DNA of 64,000 nucleotides from Tachypleus tridentatus (lineage: Eukaryota > Arthropoda > Merostomata > Xiphosura > Limulidae): NCBI RefSeq assembly GCF_004210375.1, contig NC_134825.1, positions 65,649,558-65,713,557 of the forward strand, written 5' to 3'. Under the pieces are notes generated by a model. It was given only the letters and a program-made list of their open reading frames with translations, was not told the DNA's origin and did not search any database. Below are positions 12,140 through 25,900 of the stretch, in pieces; position 1 is the stretch's first letter, and every line of letters begins with the position of its first letter. The position numbers and the translations under genes are program-made.

Positions 12140-13879
12140 CCAGAAAAAAGTCATTACCAAGGACAATGCAATAAGTGATCACAAAACCATATTTTCAAAC
12201 GCAGACCATACCATTTTTCCAATCAAGACATGGGCAGCTATCCCCTTCTGTTATACCCATGCAGTTCATAGGTGATATGAATTGGAATAGGCATATATAT
12301 TTCTCTACAAGTGGGTTTTCTCGACATTACTGGAATAGGCATGTTTATAAAGCAAAAGCATTGTGATGTTATTCACCTTCAAGTGATCCTGTTGAGCACT
12401 CCATCTCACCAATGAATAATGTGAAGCCATGGAAGAGAATGCAATTCAACATGGCCGTAAAATGCAGATTTAAATATGGCCCACGAAAAACGACGTCCGA
12501 GTATAATCAATGCCAAACAAAAAGAAATAGTTTGGTAGAGGTGCATAAAAGGAGTCACATGCATCACGTGAGTGTACTATGCTCCTATTAGTGGAGAAGT
12601 GAAACATGATGATTTACATGAGAGACACGTTGGAATTACTTGATTCCACTAGGGAGAAGCAAAAAGCTTGTAGCATACGAATATAAAAGTTCGTATATAA
12701 GGGGCAACAATGGACCAGAATAGACTAATCTTGTGACAAGAGCGAAGCACTGTATCGGAATTTGTCCATCATATCTAGACTTTGAGTTAGTGTAATATCT
12801 TAATTCTGTATCAACACTATGTAAACTACAATGCAATCAACTCAGTACAATAGATTTATTCTGTTAAATTATGTTTAGTTGGACAGTTTCATGAGTAAAA
12901 GGAATACCTTTTTGATAACTGCAAACATTAACTGTATTGTATTGGTGTCAAATTCCAAATATATTGTTTATATATACTATTTTTATTTCTCGATATAACT
13001 GTCGCAAAATGCACCACTTTCACTTCATTTGCAAGTTCTGCTCTGTCCGGAAATCACGAAACCCTCAAGTACTTAGTTTGCTAGAGCGTTCAAAAAGACC
13101 TTCGAATGAGCATAAAAGAGGCGGCGTCACAAGCCTCTCTCTCTCAGTTGTCTTTCACTTACTCTGTTGTTCACTTTGCCTCTCTATCACACAGTCAAAA
13201 CAAAGCCCGATTTTCTTCCTTGCACAATACCCGCAATATAAACAAATTCTTCAAAATTTTGTTTTTAAAATATTTTAAACTATAGTTTTATAAACATAAA
13301 TTATTTATGTTATTTTTAGTAAAATCTAAAATTATTCAAACAGTTTCTGCTACATTTCTTGAAAATATATTACAGTTTCGTGAAAGAGAAACATCGCACA
13401 CAAGATAAAGATAGCATACTATTGTGGGTGTAAAATTAGGGACCAAGAAAAACATTGGGCTCCACATGTGTATTGTACAGCTTATACATTTGGCTTGACG
13501 CAGTGACTGAATAACAAGGGAGCAAGTATGTCATTTGCAGTTCCCATGATATGGCATGAACCCAAAGCTAATCTAACTGACTCTTATTTTTGAATGATAA
13601 ATGTTATTGGATATTCAAGAAAACTAAATGTTACATTAAATGTCCAGAAATTTCATCTGCAGTAAAACCAGTTCCTCATTGGGATGGTCTTCTATTGCTA
13701 AATTTACCAGCGAACTTGGAAACAGAAGAACATTGGAAACAATGAATCATCTTCGTTCTCTTTATCTAGTAATTATATTCCTGTGGTACCTCAGCATAAG
13801 CTGTCTCATCTGATCAAGAAAAGCTAAGTGTTCTGTTTCGACTTGTCTCAGTCAAAGCAGCATGGGGAACTTCTTGGCT

Positions 13880-14481
13880 TTAATTTACAACAATGAAACT
13901 TATTAGCTCCATCAACAAAGGTTTCAATTTACTAAAGTTGCCATCAAAGTCTTGCTTCTCACTAGAGCATGCCAGATACTTTGTGCTTCTGTACAAATGC
14001 TGAGGTACTAATGGAAGAATTAGGTACTGAACAACATCCTCAGGAATGAAGACATTTTTTGACACATCTAAAATCAGTCTGAAAGCTGTACTTTTGTACA
14101 ATGAGAACACTATGCTATTGATTCCAGTTGTTCATGTTTTGTATATGAAGGAAACTTATCAAAGCATGAAAATTGTACATTTTAAAATGAATAAAGAAAG
14201 TAGATAACCTCGTTTAAAGTAGATTATACCAATATCTCATATCAACTTTCATAACTTCTGTACCACCCCAGGACCAGGGAAGAAATGATACAGAAGCATG
14301 GCTGGGAAAACAGGCACTCTCTTGAATGATCAGTGAAGTATGTAATTTTGATCTGAAGTGGTAATTCAAGCATATCCACATGTACTGACATTCTGTTTAT
14401 GAAAATTTGACTAAACCCTATAATCTCAGATGAAAGTTCTGAAAAGAAAGCTGAAGATAGCTGTGTAATATATTTCCTCAT
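13880..14481 (-). other. Two adjacent unidentified reading frames, possible exons or gene remnant
   Basis: The minus strand has an open frame of 79 codons starting at ATG 14481 (to 14242) and another of 76 codons from 14110 to 13880, which includes SLYKSTAFRLILDVSKN and EDVVQYLILPLVPQHLYRST. The residue mix looks like a folded helical protein rather than noise. I do not recognise a family, and I could not find convincing splice sites joining the two. It may be exons of an unrecognised gene or a decayed copy. Confidence 0.3.
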
Positions 14482-15320
14482 TCTAGTTATAAAAGTGTAA
14501 AAATTGAGTTTTCCATTGACAGAACTGCAAGAAAGTTGTGAAATAATGTCCTTGATCTACAAGAATTTTAAAAGCAGCAATTGGTTGTCAAATCCTCACG
14601 TATGTTTGGGCAGGATTCTTTACAGTAGGTGTTTGTGACTTGTTAGTGATAAATTTCAACAATAAACAAACAACACAAAGTCCATTTATTTTAAAATAAT
14701 ATATTAAAACAAGTCAAATGTATATATGCAAATGTTTGTTATACTATTCGTTAACACACTTGAATTCAGAGCTTTAAATTATTGTCTCTTTTTCGTCAAA
14801 TTTCACACAGGTTGGTTCAATTTCTTTAGATTTTAGAACACGATTGATAAAAGAAATTATTTGTTCTCTGCTCTGTTGTTACACTACAATCTGCGATAAT
14901 TTCATTTTAGAAATCGCCACTATACCATATTTATAGTTAACTTCACAAAAAAGGAGTCTTAGACCTATCTGACTATATCTCTCATTGAATTAACTTACTT
15001 TTAACTACATTTTGGACGTATATTTATAAAAAGCTCTACTGAGACATAGAACTTTCCACGCACTACGAGATATTATGATGTAATAATATCCAAGAGAAAC
15101 TTAGAAGGTTCTAGTAACATGAAGCCCCAATTCAAAATAATTGAAATACATACATATGATTCCCATAATCACGTAAACCAACCTGCGATAAACATTCACT
15201 TGTAAAAAGTAACCAAAGTTTACACTCGCACTATGCTTACATTAATACAATCCTGTATATCAAGTATTGGTGTTGGTTACTTCAGTACAAAGGTGTAAAA
15301 CAAAATGGTCTTTGTCATTT

Positions 15321-15586
15321 GATTTGAATTTCGCGCAAAACTACACGAGGGCTAACTGCGCTAGCCGTCCCTAATTTAGCAGTGTAAGGCTAGAGGGAAG
15401 GCACTTAGTCATCACCACCGCCGCCAACTCTTGGACTACTCTTTTACCAACGAATCGTGAGATTGACCGAAACTTTATAACGCCCCCACGGCCGAAAGGG
15501 TAGCACGATTGCTGCGAAGGGGATTCGAACCCGCGACCGTCAGATTAGGAGTCGAGTGCCTTAACCACTTGGACATAATGGGCCTC
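15321..15586 (-). repeat. SINE family 1, full length, 11-bp target duplication
   Basis: The body is complete and the head ends ACATAATGGGCC. CTTTGTCATTT flanks it exactly at 15310-15320 and 15587-15597. Confidence 0.95.
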
Positions 15587-15703
15587 CTTTGTCATTTAAA
15601 ACTTACAAGAAAAAAATCACTCGAAAATAGACATGTATTCGAATTAGATTAATACTAAGGATAAGAGTTCATATTTTATAAATATTCTTTGATAGGGGAG
15701 AGA

Positions 15704-15953
15704 TTTTTTTTAACTTCGCACAAAGCTACTCGAGGGCTATCTGTGCTAGCCGTCCCTGATTTAACAGTGTAAGACTAGAGGGAAGGCAGTTAGTCATCAC
15801 CACCCACCGCCAACTCTTTTACCAACGAATAGTGGGATTGACCGTCACATTATAACGCCCCCTTGGCTGAAAGGGCGAGCATGTTTGGCGCGACGAGGAT
15901 GCGAACCCGCGACCCTCAGATTAGGAGTCGTACGCCTTAACGCGCTTGGCCAG
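15704..15953 (-). repeat. SINE family 1, small internal deletion
   Basis: It starts in TTTTTTTTAACTTCGCACAAAGC. The body lacks the GGGCTACT segment after CAACTC. The head ends GCGCGCTTGGCC. No clear target duplication is visible. Confidence 0.9.
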
Positions 15954-16830
15954 GGTAGAGAAAGATATCGCTGAAATACTACACTTTTAAACAATCCTGT
16001 TTGTTATCTTTACGTATGATCTCCTAATTTATTTTAATAAGATAAACCCAGTTAATACACACAAATTTTATTCCCTTTAAAGCTTCCAATATGACATGTT
16101 CTATATCTTTGTATGTCCAAATAAAGCCATAGGAGATAAAGTATATTACAGCCTTTCCTTATAAGGACTTACACATAGAATAATCCATTTTAGTAGTAAG
16201 ATCTTGATAGATTACGCTTTTCCACTGTACATGCTCTCATTGTATATGTCCATATAAAAAAGACAGAAATAATAAACAAGCAGTTCAACCTTTTTTGCAA
16301 TTCAGAATATCTTTTAACAACATAGTAACTGAAAAGCAAGCACACAAAAACTCAACTATAGTACATCTAAAAATTGTTTGCTACTTTCTCAATACTGTAG
16401 GCTTTACGAGTGGGACTAAAGATACGTGTGCTTAAACGCTAACATCGATTTACAGTTTTAATAAAATATACTAAAAATATTTAGTTTAATTACAATGTTA
16501 AGTTTACATTATAATACGTGCAATTTGTTGTGAAATGTAAAAGGCAAATGCCCATGTAAAGAAACTAAAGCATACCAAACACATCATTTTATCCATCTCG
16601 TCGTTTATTACATTGTGTGTACCCATGTCGAGCATATGCATCCTAGAAAAAAACCAAAAGAAGCTATTTTTGTTGTTGACTCGTATACATATACAGCAAC
16701 AATCCAATCTTGTAACTGTTCAATTAATATTGTCCACTACAAGCCTGATAACAGATCTGGCCCTACGTAAACCTATGGCCTGAGCTAATTTTGTATGTGG
16801 CCCTTCTGGATCCATAAAAGTGACAACAAT

Positions 16831-16945
16831 GTGTGTTTTCTTAGAGCAAAGACACATCGGGTATCTGCTAAGCCCACCGAGGAGACTCGAACTCCTGGAT
16901 TTTAGCGTTGCAAATCCGGAGACATACCGTTGTATTAACGGGGGG
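16831..16945 (-). repeat. SINE family 3 (tRNA-derived, GTGTG tail)
   Basis: On the minus strand there is CCCCCGTTAATACAACGGTA (A-box-like), then GAGTTCGAGTCTCC (B-box-like), then AGCAGATACCCGATGTGTCT and TTGCTCTAAGAAAACACAC. It is related to the copies at 26614 and 41037. Confidence 0.75.
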
Positions 16946-17109
16946 AATGACAAAAAGAGCCAATTGCAATGTTAACCCTGCCTCACCTCTAAATGATAAT
17001 TCCAATAACGAAAGTGAATTTAAATGTTTTTTATCACTAGAAACATTAGGTAGTTTAAGGTACAGGTTGATTAAGTCCTAGATACATTGCCATAAATCTA
17101 CTGCTCCTC

Positions 17110-17222
17110 TCCAGTTGCTCAGACTGAGAGGTTTGTAACGCTAAAAATAGGGTTTTGATATCTGAGGTGGGCGTAACATATAGTTCATTGTGTACTTCTC
17201 TGCCTAAGTACAAATAAACAAA
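17110..17222 (+). repeat. SINE family 2/3, degraded
   Basis: CCAGTTGCTCAGACTGAGAG, GGGTTTTGATATCTGAGGTG and the tail AAGTACAAATAAAC follow the order of family 2, with many changes. Confidence 0.55.
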
Positions 17223-18189
17223 AGTCATAAATCTAATTTATTGAAAACACTGTCATATACAGGCAGATATAAAGACGAAATGTGTTTGTTTTCACCCTAA
17301 CTCCTCCAAGCCAATTGGGCCAATCTCAACCAAAATTTATAAGTAAACATGTGAACAGTGTAGAATGTTATAACGGGGTCGAAACTTGACCCTATTTCTA
17401 TTTTGTAAAGCTAGGTGGTTAATTATTCCAGCCTAATGAACTAATCACAAACAATCTTAACATGTTGAGGCATTAACCAATGTTCAATATTCTAAGGGGA
17501 TTCCAGGTAAAGGTGTGAAAGTTTGCTGGATTATTTCTTTGTCAGTGAGATACAAGGTGTTGAAAGGTGGGACCACCTCAAAATCTTTATTTGTTGATAG
17601 ATGGAAAGCAAACTACAAATGTTAAGAAGCATTTTTAAAATTTTGAAATAAAGTTTATGTTCAAATTATTACTTTGAAATATGTGATTGCTGTTAAACTT
17701 ACATTGTTTTAATGTTTAAACATTCCCTGTCAGCTGATGGGTATTTCCAGCTTGTCCTTTATAAAATCAAAATTATCATTATTGTGATTAACAAGGAAAT
17801 AAAACAATATTAGACAACCATGTGATCTTCCATTCTCAGTTAATTCATAAAAATATAATTGAGTTTGTTATTCACAGACGATTTAATATTTACTGCATTA
17901 TCAAACAAATTATCGAGTAAATTAAATATTAAGGGGTCATTTTTTCTAAAGTTTCATTTGATGTAAATTTTGGAGAGAACTTGCACACATTTGAACAATT
18001 GTTTAACAAAATTTAAATCAAATTGTTAGTGATCCTACAAAATCATGGAAAAGGTGTAGTGTGGGAGGCACCATGTAAAATATTTTTCTGTGTTTTTAAA
18101 CCTTACAGAAATGGCTGGTACTGTGCCTTTATTTCTTTCAAAGGATAAAATATTCAATCAGCTTATTATATACACATAAAAGTCACTCA

Positions 18190-18306
18190 CCCTTCATGGC
18201 ACAGCAATATGACTGTAGAGCTTTCAATGCCAAAAATAAAGATTTGATACTCGAACAAGACAAACCATCTCTTTGTGTAGCTTTGCACTTAACCATAAAC
18301 AAACAC
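18190..18306 (+). repeat. SINE family 2, degraded
   Basis: GGCACAGCAATATGACTGTA, a GATTTGATACTCGAAC B-box-like block, then TTTGTGTAGCTTTGCACTTA and a CATAAACAAACAC tail. Confidence 0.6.
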
Positions 18307-20339
18307 TACAGGAAATCAGAAATGCAAGTGTTGTCTAAAACAACTTGATATGCTATGTAAGGGAAAAACAAACACACACTACACCATAAAGAAAACAAAA
18401 CAAAAAAGGCACAAAACTGATTAAATTTCTTTATTTCTTTTCAAGAAACATTTGTACAAGCAATGACTTAGCTATACAAATTGCTGTACACTTTATACAA
18501 CTTGTATATTATCCAGAATTACCAGACCAAAGTCTACAAAGTAGTTAACAACCTACTACTCTTACTATGTACCAACTTAAATGTAGCTGTTATAAGTGTA
18601 CAAGAAAATAAAGTTAATATATTTTCAAGTTTTTAATTTTAATATGTCATCAAATAATAATTTTTTTACATTTAACTTTTCTGATTAGGTTAAAGCTAAT
18701 TTTTTTGAAGTGGAGCTACATATAATTATTATGTAAACAAAAAATTAGTACAGGAATAAAAGACCTCCACTGTGTACTTTTTTGTTTTTACAAGTTAAAA
18801 ATATTTAACAAGTTAAAACCAGGTGCACTTACAGTGTCAAAAAAGTTATTATAGACATCAAAGTACTCTAATAAAAATTAAGTGGAAAAGAAGTTTGTAA
18901 CCAATTACCTTCTTAAAACAATCAGTTATGTAATAATTTGTGGTATATAAAAAAACTTCATAAGATGGTTGAATATTTTTAATAATGAGAAAGATTTAAA
19001 ATGTAGATAAAGAAATACAGTGTACATTTTTTCTGAATAACTATTTTACTATATTTGAAATTTAGTAATTATGTGCACTTTAAAACAAATGTTGGTTGCA
19101 TTAACATATTATTTCAAGAAATGAAATTAATAATTATACATAACAATTTCAGCTCATACTTTTAAAACTCTCCTGAAAAAAAAAAAGAGAAACAAAGTTC
19201 CATAATGAACATGCTTAGATTTAACTGTTGTAATCAAATTAATAGACATGAAATATCAATTTCAGAAAAAAACATTTAATAATAATAATCCAGTCACCAC
19301 AAAAATATTAACATGTTTCTGTTAATTATTCAGAACAAAATATTGGATGGGTACAAACTATGTTTAGAAATGTCTTAAGTTTTACTATTAATAGAGACAA
19401 AATGTTATTTTATGTATTTACAAAAATACTGACAATCAAATGCTACATATGTATATATTTTAAACAGTATACAGTTCACAGATAGTCCTAGCAACCTTAC
19501 ATGATAAGCATATAGGGAATTAGAACTACTATAAAACTTCCAATAACAAAGCAAGTACACAAAGTGAGTGTTAAAATACTTGTACAAATAGATTCTATTT
19601 TATAGCTAGAAAAACCAAAACTTAAACTCATTACTAGATATTGGAAACTAAGTTGTTCTGGCAAATAACTACATACTATTAGAAAAAAGAAATTTCATAT
19701 TTTTACTTTCAGTATGGCACAAACTTGTGCTATCTCCAAAACTCAGGGTAGTGAAATTTGTTGTTGTCATGCCTATGTTGGTTCAGTTTAGGTTTTAATT
19801 TCTGGATATAAAAACTTTCTTGAATTCATAGCTAATATTCAAAGTTGTCAGCCTGTCAAAAAACTAAAACCTAGACTAAATAAACTTACCCAGAGTTTTA
19901 CGTGGATTATAAGCTAATTATGCTCTAATTATACATATTTACCTAACTTGAAAGATGTCCAGTAAGTAAACAGGCCTACTTTTTAACTGTAAATACCTGA
20001 TTCAGCAAGTTTAAACTTACATTTAATATTAATCAGCAGCGTTAAAACCACAGTAGCAATTAAGCATCAAAGAAGAAATATTCAGGTAGATTTATGTTTT
20101 TCCTGAAACCACAGGACCTATAAAAAACCACATCTTTTTCAACATCATTAGTCTTTAACTGAAATGGTGAAGGAAGACAATTTTTAAACCATGTTATGTT
20201 TAAATTAATATAGTACATCACAAACTAAGTACAGGTTAGACGTAACATCTGACAACGAACTTCTAAACTGTAAATAATGAAATGGAAGACAATATTGTCT
20301 TTATTTTGTTTTCATTTACTCTATCTTTACTCTCAAAAC

Positions 20340-22700
20340 ATTTTTTGATACTTTTATATGTTTATTGAACAAGAAAAACCTTCACACACTAATATATTTA
20401 CCACCCAAGCAATATCTTCCAGGGATACAAGTGACACAATTCGTAATGATAAGAAACCCACCTGGAATAAAATTGTATCTCAGGACAGCTGGTATGGGTA
20501 TTAACACTTACTTACTAATGAAGCAGAGAATAATGTTTCGACCTTCTAGGTCATCTTCTAAAGATGATCTAGAAGGCTGAAATGCTGTTCTCTGCTTTAT
20601 TAGTAAGTAAGTGTTAATACTCATACTCGCCATCCTGAGATACAAATGACACAACTTCAGAGTATTCTATTCACAAGGAATCAGAACTGATTTTGAATAT
20701 ACATCATGATGCTCTTAGCACCTATTTCAGAGGAATACAAATTTTTACTTGTAAACACAAAATGCATGTTTTCAAAAAACAATGAGTGCACCTGTCTTAT
20801 TCAAATGGCTATCACCAATAAATACTATTATTATGGCCTAATTGTCACCTTGTGGAGAAAAGTTTTCTAAGTAAACAAAGTTATTCCAAAACTTTTGGAT
20901 GTTTTTAAGAATTTAAGAGACTTTTTTATGCTTGCTGCTTTCAAATTATTTTCAAGTGTAAGATTATATCAGTACTCTTCTAAGTAAAAAATATTTCAAA
21001 AATAAATCAATTATTAATAACAGCCAAAGAGGAAGACATTTACAAAAAAGTAAGAGCTATAAACTACAGTTTTAGATAGTGTACAAATCCCATTCCTTGG
21101 TTATTTTAAGTCATACATCAAAATCTCTCTTTTTACAATGTTACAGCTAGAAGATGCAAAAATGTCTTCTTGGACCTAAATCTGACACTTAAACATCTGT
21201 AAAATCTACACTATTCAAAAAGGTTTTTTCAGTTCTTTACATATCTTTCTGTTACTTTTATTTGTACAGTTAATGTTCTATGAAAAATTAAACAGATTCT
21301 TACAATACTACATAACTGTAATTTTCGTGTGTGCATAGTTTCTTAATATGGACTATTATTAATAAAGAAAAAAATATATCAGAAAATGGTACAGATAATG
21401 AAATATATTAAAATTCAACAAATTAATGGCTACGTATTCTATGCAATATTTTTTAAACAAGTTTATATTTTGGACTTTATTTTCAGTAGGAAAGTATGTA
21501 CATTATTAACCCTTTCGGCGAGGTTCGTGACCACAGTTGGCTTGAAGGTTCAGCGTGGCAGACGACCTTCCTTTATCCTTGTTATTCTTATGTATTTAAT
21601 TTAATATACATAGTATTGGGTACATTCACTGAATATGTCAGGGACTTTTGTTGAGTTATTGCCAAAATATCATGCTTTTAGTACTGATACCGTAATTAGT
21701 TGAAGTATCACACACATATATTCAGTGCCATGCCAAACATTAAAAGTTATTATTCAGTGCCAAAAGGGTTAAGAAAAAAGATTAGTTACAGGAGAAATAA
21801 ATGACATCACTTTCAACTAATAAATGTAATAATAAAACTTACGACTGTTGGTCAAACATATCCAACATAGCATAGCAGTACGACCACTATGTGAAATGTA
21901 AAAACACTTGAAAAAAATGCAGCTGCACTGGTATTTTAAAAACACTTCGTAGGGCGTGTTGTTTTTATAAAATGGTATAAAATGTAAATATTTTTTGATA
22001 AATAATATACACAGAATATAATTGATAAATTTTTCCCCTTTCAAATCAGAGAGAATCATTTTTGCCATAGCAGAACTATGTAAAATTAATGTTCAGAGCA
22101 TACTGAATTAAGTTGAATAACAAAATTTAATTGGAATCTGTAAACTGTAATGATTTTTTGATTAGAAACAATGCAATAAACAACAAACAACTTTGGCTTT
22201 TGCTTTCAAACAAGGAACATGAGACAAAAAATAATGGCAAGTATTAGATCTAAATAAAAACTTCACTGTTCCATGAGGTATGATGTGGCTCAAACTTTAC
22301 AAAATCAAAAAATTGTTTCTCATCTGCATTTAATTTTACTTGTACTTTATGTTTCATCAAAACAGAACTTAATCAACAAACTGTTCACTATCTGACATTA
22401 TGTAGTTTCTGTGGTTAATGTAGCACCACATAACCAAACTCATGAATGATTAGTACTTTGAATCCACTTGGTTTTGTATCAGACATGTAAAACACACTCA
22501 AGGGTCAGGTTTAACCTTCTTTCTCTTCACATAAAGAAAATAAAGTCTGGTGTTCTGATGCACTCACTACTAATCAGTGCTATCTACATGTTCTATTATT
22601 AATATACATAAAGTCACAGTCTCTAAAACATATACAAGTGAGGAAACGTATGAACAGGAACCTCTAGGTTTTTGCACAGACTGACATCTCTGAAACTTGT
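20340..22700 (-). other. Probable 3' UTR of the carrier gene (end not fixed)
   Basis: No convincing coding sequence lies below the stop codon. On the minus strand, AATAAA occurs at several places, including 21476-21481, 21257-21262, 20361-20366 and 18430-18435, so the cleavage site cannot be chosen by eye. If the site near 20361 or any lower one is used, the inverted repeat at 20474-20644 is in the mRNA. Confidence 0.35.
20474..20644. repeat. Inverted repeat, 84-bp arms with a 3-bp loop
   Basis: The arms are 20474-20557 and 20561-20644, around the centre TCATCTT-CTA-AAGATGA. The arms match at nearly all positions, with a few scattered mismatches. The outer ends read TGTATCTCAGG and CCTGAGATACA. 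The arm sequence resembles a dispersed arthropod repeat (the motif CCTTCTAGGTCATCTT), so this could be a palindromic mobile-element end or two copies inserted head to head. It lies about 2.1 kb past the carrier stop codon. Confidence 0.85.
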
Positions 22701-22948
22701 TCAGTAATCCTCTTCTTCCTCACATATCTCCACAGAGATAGGAACCTGATGAATGGATCTGTAGAGGATATGCACAACTGCTTCATAAGTTGCCATCATA
22801 ATAGCAGTGTTGGGAATTTGTCTCACCAACTGGGTAGCGAGGCCTCTATACAACCCTCGGAAACCCTCCTCCTTGAAGACTAATAATAGTGTCTGAAAGA
22901 AGAACCTGTATTTGTCTCCTTCCTGGCGAAGCCGTGTTCTCACCACCT
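22701..22948 (-). CDS. SLC25A36: Carrier coding exon 7 (third signature motif, C-terminus)
   Basis: Residues 281-362, ending in TGA at 22703-22701. It begins [20 protein letters not shown], carries [20 protein letters not shown] and ends in an acidic tail, EICEEEEDY. It is separated from exon 6 by an intron of 11.4 kb, far longer than the others (0.4-2.2 kb). The acceptor is TTTCCTCACAG. Confidence 0.94.
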
Positions 22949-25900
22949 CTGTGAGGAAACAGTGATAATATTTAAAGTATGCAAAAATGAATGTTATTAT
23001 ATAATATAAAATCAAGTAGTTTTATGAAATATATTTTTGTTTATTTTAGTTAGCAAATAAATTTTTAAACTCTAATTACATTGGTTGAATGAGGTGCATT
23101 TATAATCTAAATATTCATAAAAGTAAAACAGAATCAAATATCTTATTTATGCATCATAAAAAATACTTTTCTATTTCTGGGTAGACAGGTATAATTTCCT
23201 GCAACATGTTTTTATTCTCGACTTCAAAGATCTTCTAACTGCCAAGGTAAAGTTTTCAAACAGTACTTTACAATCCACGCACTGCATTTCTAGAAGCAAT
23301 GAAACTTGTATACACCTTTAACTAATCCCTTGTCAGTTTCAATCTTTTGTCATATTTTGGTTTTATATGTGAATGTATGAAGCCAAGATATCAACATATA
23401 CACATATATACAAAATTCATATATCAGATTACCAGTTGATAGAAGGTATCTGTTTGCTTGTTTGAAGATAAACACAACCCTACACAATAGGCTATTTGTG
23501 CCCACCATAGGCATTAAAAACCAATTTCTGGCATTGTAAATTTGCAGATATACCCCACTGTGCCACTGGTTATGGGGGGAAGGGGACAATACAGGGGGTA
23601 TCTGGGAAAAGTGACTGCTTTTTGCACAAAAAATTTCAATACCCAAAATAAAAAAAACATGTTATGAAAAAGTTAGACAAAGAATAAAAAACAAGTAAAA
23701 GAAAAAATGTCTGATATTTTTCTCTATATCATGTCTTTTGGTATTTTGTCTTACCCCAAAATCCATCTGAGTAGATGCATATAAATATATTTAAAAGTAT
23801 CCATTAGTCTTTTTCTAAAGGTATTAAATCATTTTTTTAATGAAAAGTATTTTTTGTCTTTACTTTGAGCAACCCCTATAATTCCTAGTTCAAATTCTTG
23901 GCAAGCTTCCACATAGTGGAAATTTGCCACATTTGTGATTAATTATTTCCACACAAATTAATATTCTGTATTACCTTCTGGTTAAACAAATGCAGAGTAT
24001 CAGAGTTGGGCATTTAGTGAAATTTTTTAACCAACTGATTATGAGGTTCATTAATAGATTATATTCTCTCAAAATGGCTTAAAGAAATATTTTATAATGT
24101 TAAAAATGAGGTTTTGAGAGTTGCAGTGGACAAAGCACAGAATGCTCATATTAGATTTGGGCTGAACAACAAAACACAATGGCAATATTTCAATTATTTG
24201 GATTGTTTGATTAATTAAAAACAGTAATTGGAACCCTTAATTCTGATTAGTTTATTACTTCTGTAATATTGATGGATTTAATCATAATTATGATTACTGG
24301 GTTGTTGGAATAACCAAACATAGTAATAACCACAACACCAGTTGATTACTTTCATGAACTTAGTCACTTTTAATTAAAATTTTACTTTATCTGTTATGCC
24401 AATTAACTGGCCAGTTCCAGTACCAAAACTCATACAGAAACAATATAACATACATTTACATGTTGCCAGGCCATATGTTTCAAGCATCATAGCTCCCATA
24501 CAGTTTACAAAATGATAAATTAGATATGTTAATAGAAAGCTTTTATCATGAACAGCTAAATGGGTTACTGAACTAAAAATGTAAATAATACCAAATATAA
24601 GTTCTCAAGTGCTTTTAACAAAACAGAAATATTGTAAAACTTTGTTCACAGTAAGAGCTGCTATTGTTCAATGCTCTATTGCATACATGTTTACTTGAAT
24701 GTAACTCAAACCTTTAAAGTAGCTGTAATAAAAAAAAAGAGATTTCTGTTCAAAAACACTCATTTCCTAACACCTAAAAGTTTCCCTACTAATAATATTG
24801 TAATAATACTGAATCAATGGATTTCATATGCTGAAATCATGTTATATTTTCTGTTCCTGAAGAAAATCTCTTTCATAATCATAAGAACACAAAAATGATG
24901 GTATGAACAACAAATGGTATTTTTATGGTAAGTAAAACTTATTTTTTTTGGAATATTAGTTAAAAAGTTATTGCTGACCAACTCCATGATCTCTACTCTG
25001 CAAGCTTTAGATTATCTTCAGTAATTACTATTACTTTTCATTGTCTTATGAGCACTGATTCAGATTATTTTGTTAATATACAAGCATAAAATAAGCTTAT
25101 TTGAAAATAACAGAAAGTTGCTGTTCATGTATCATAAACATCATCATAACAAGAAAAACAAATATGAACTTGAAAAAAAAAGAAAATTGGACTTGAAAAT
25201 GGATTAAAACCCATATGTATTTCATAGTTAATAACATTATTTAAAAGTTCCATTAAATGAGTTTTGCCTACTTTAATCCAAGTCATTCTTATGATTATGT
25301 AAGAAGTAGTTCAAACAGGGTGACAGTGTCAAAGTACAGTACTTTTGTAAAGCCACAGAAATGTCAAGACCAGAGCATCAAAGTACTGCAGTTTTTCATT
25401 ACTTACACTAATAACATAAGACTATATCAAATCCCATCACCAGTCAGGCAATGTCAAAATTCTTAACTGTGATTATATGTAAGAATCATATGTTGTACAG
25501 TGCTGATGGACGAGCAGGAAGTAATTTTGATACATACACTGTATCACATACAATATGCTGTAGTTTTGTTACATAACTGTTTATAAAGCCTTGTTGTGCT
25601 TGCAAAGAAATTATTTTTACACATTACTTAAAAAAAATCTACTGTGCAGGCAATATAACAAAATAATATTTTCATTTCTTGTGAAAAAAAGTACTGAGTT
25701 AGACTTTTTAAAGAAGCATTACAACCATTGCTATGGAAAAAACTAGTACTTTCTCATATATACAACTTTTTTTCAGTGACTTTGTGGAAGCTTTTTTTTT
25801 TTGTGTCTATTTAATTAATCTGGAACCCAACATTTACAAAGCATTTATAAGTAATGCTATAGGCTAATCACACTTGTGTCGCAAGTCAATTCATTCTTGT

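Noticed and set aside
12937..13278. 113-codon plus-strand frame
   Set aside because: Rich in Ser, Leu, Phe and Cys in AT-rich sequence. No domain, start context or splice signals stood out, so chance is more likely.
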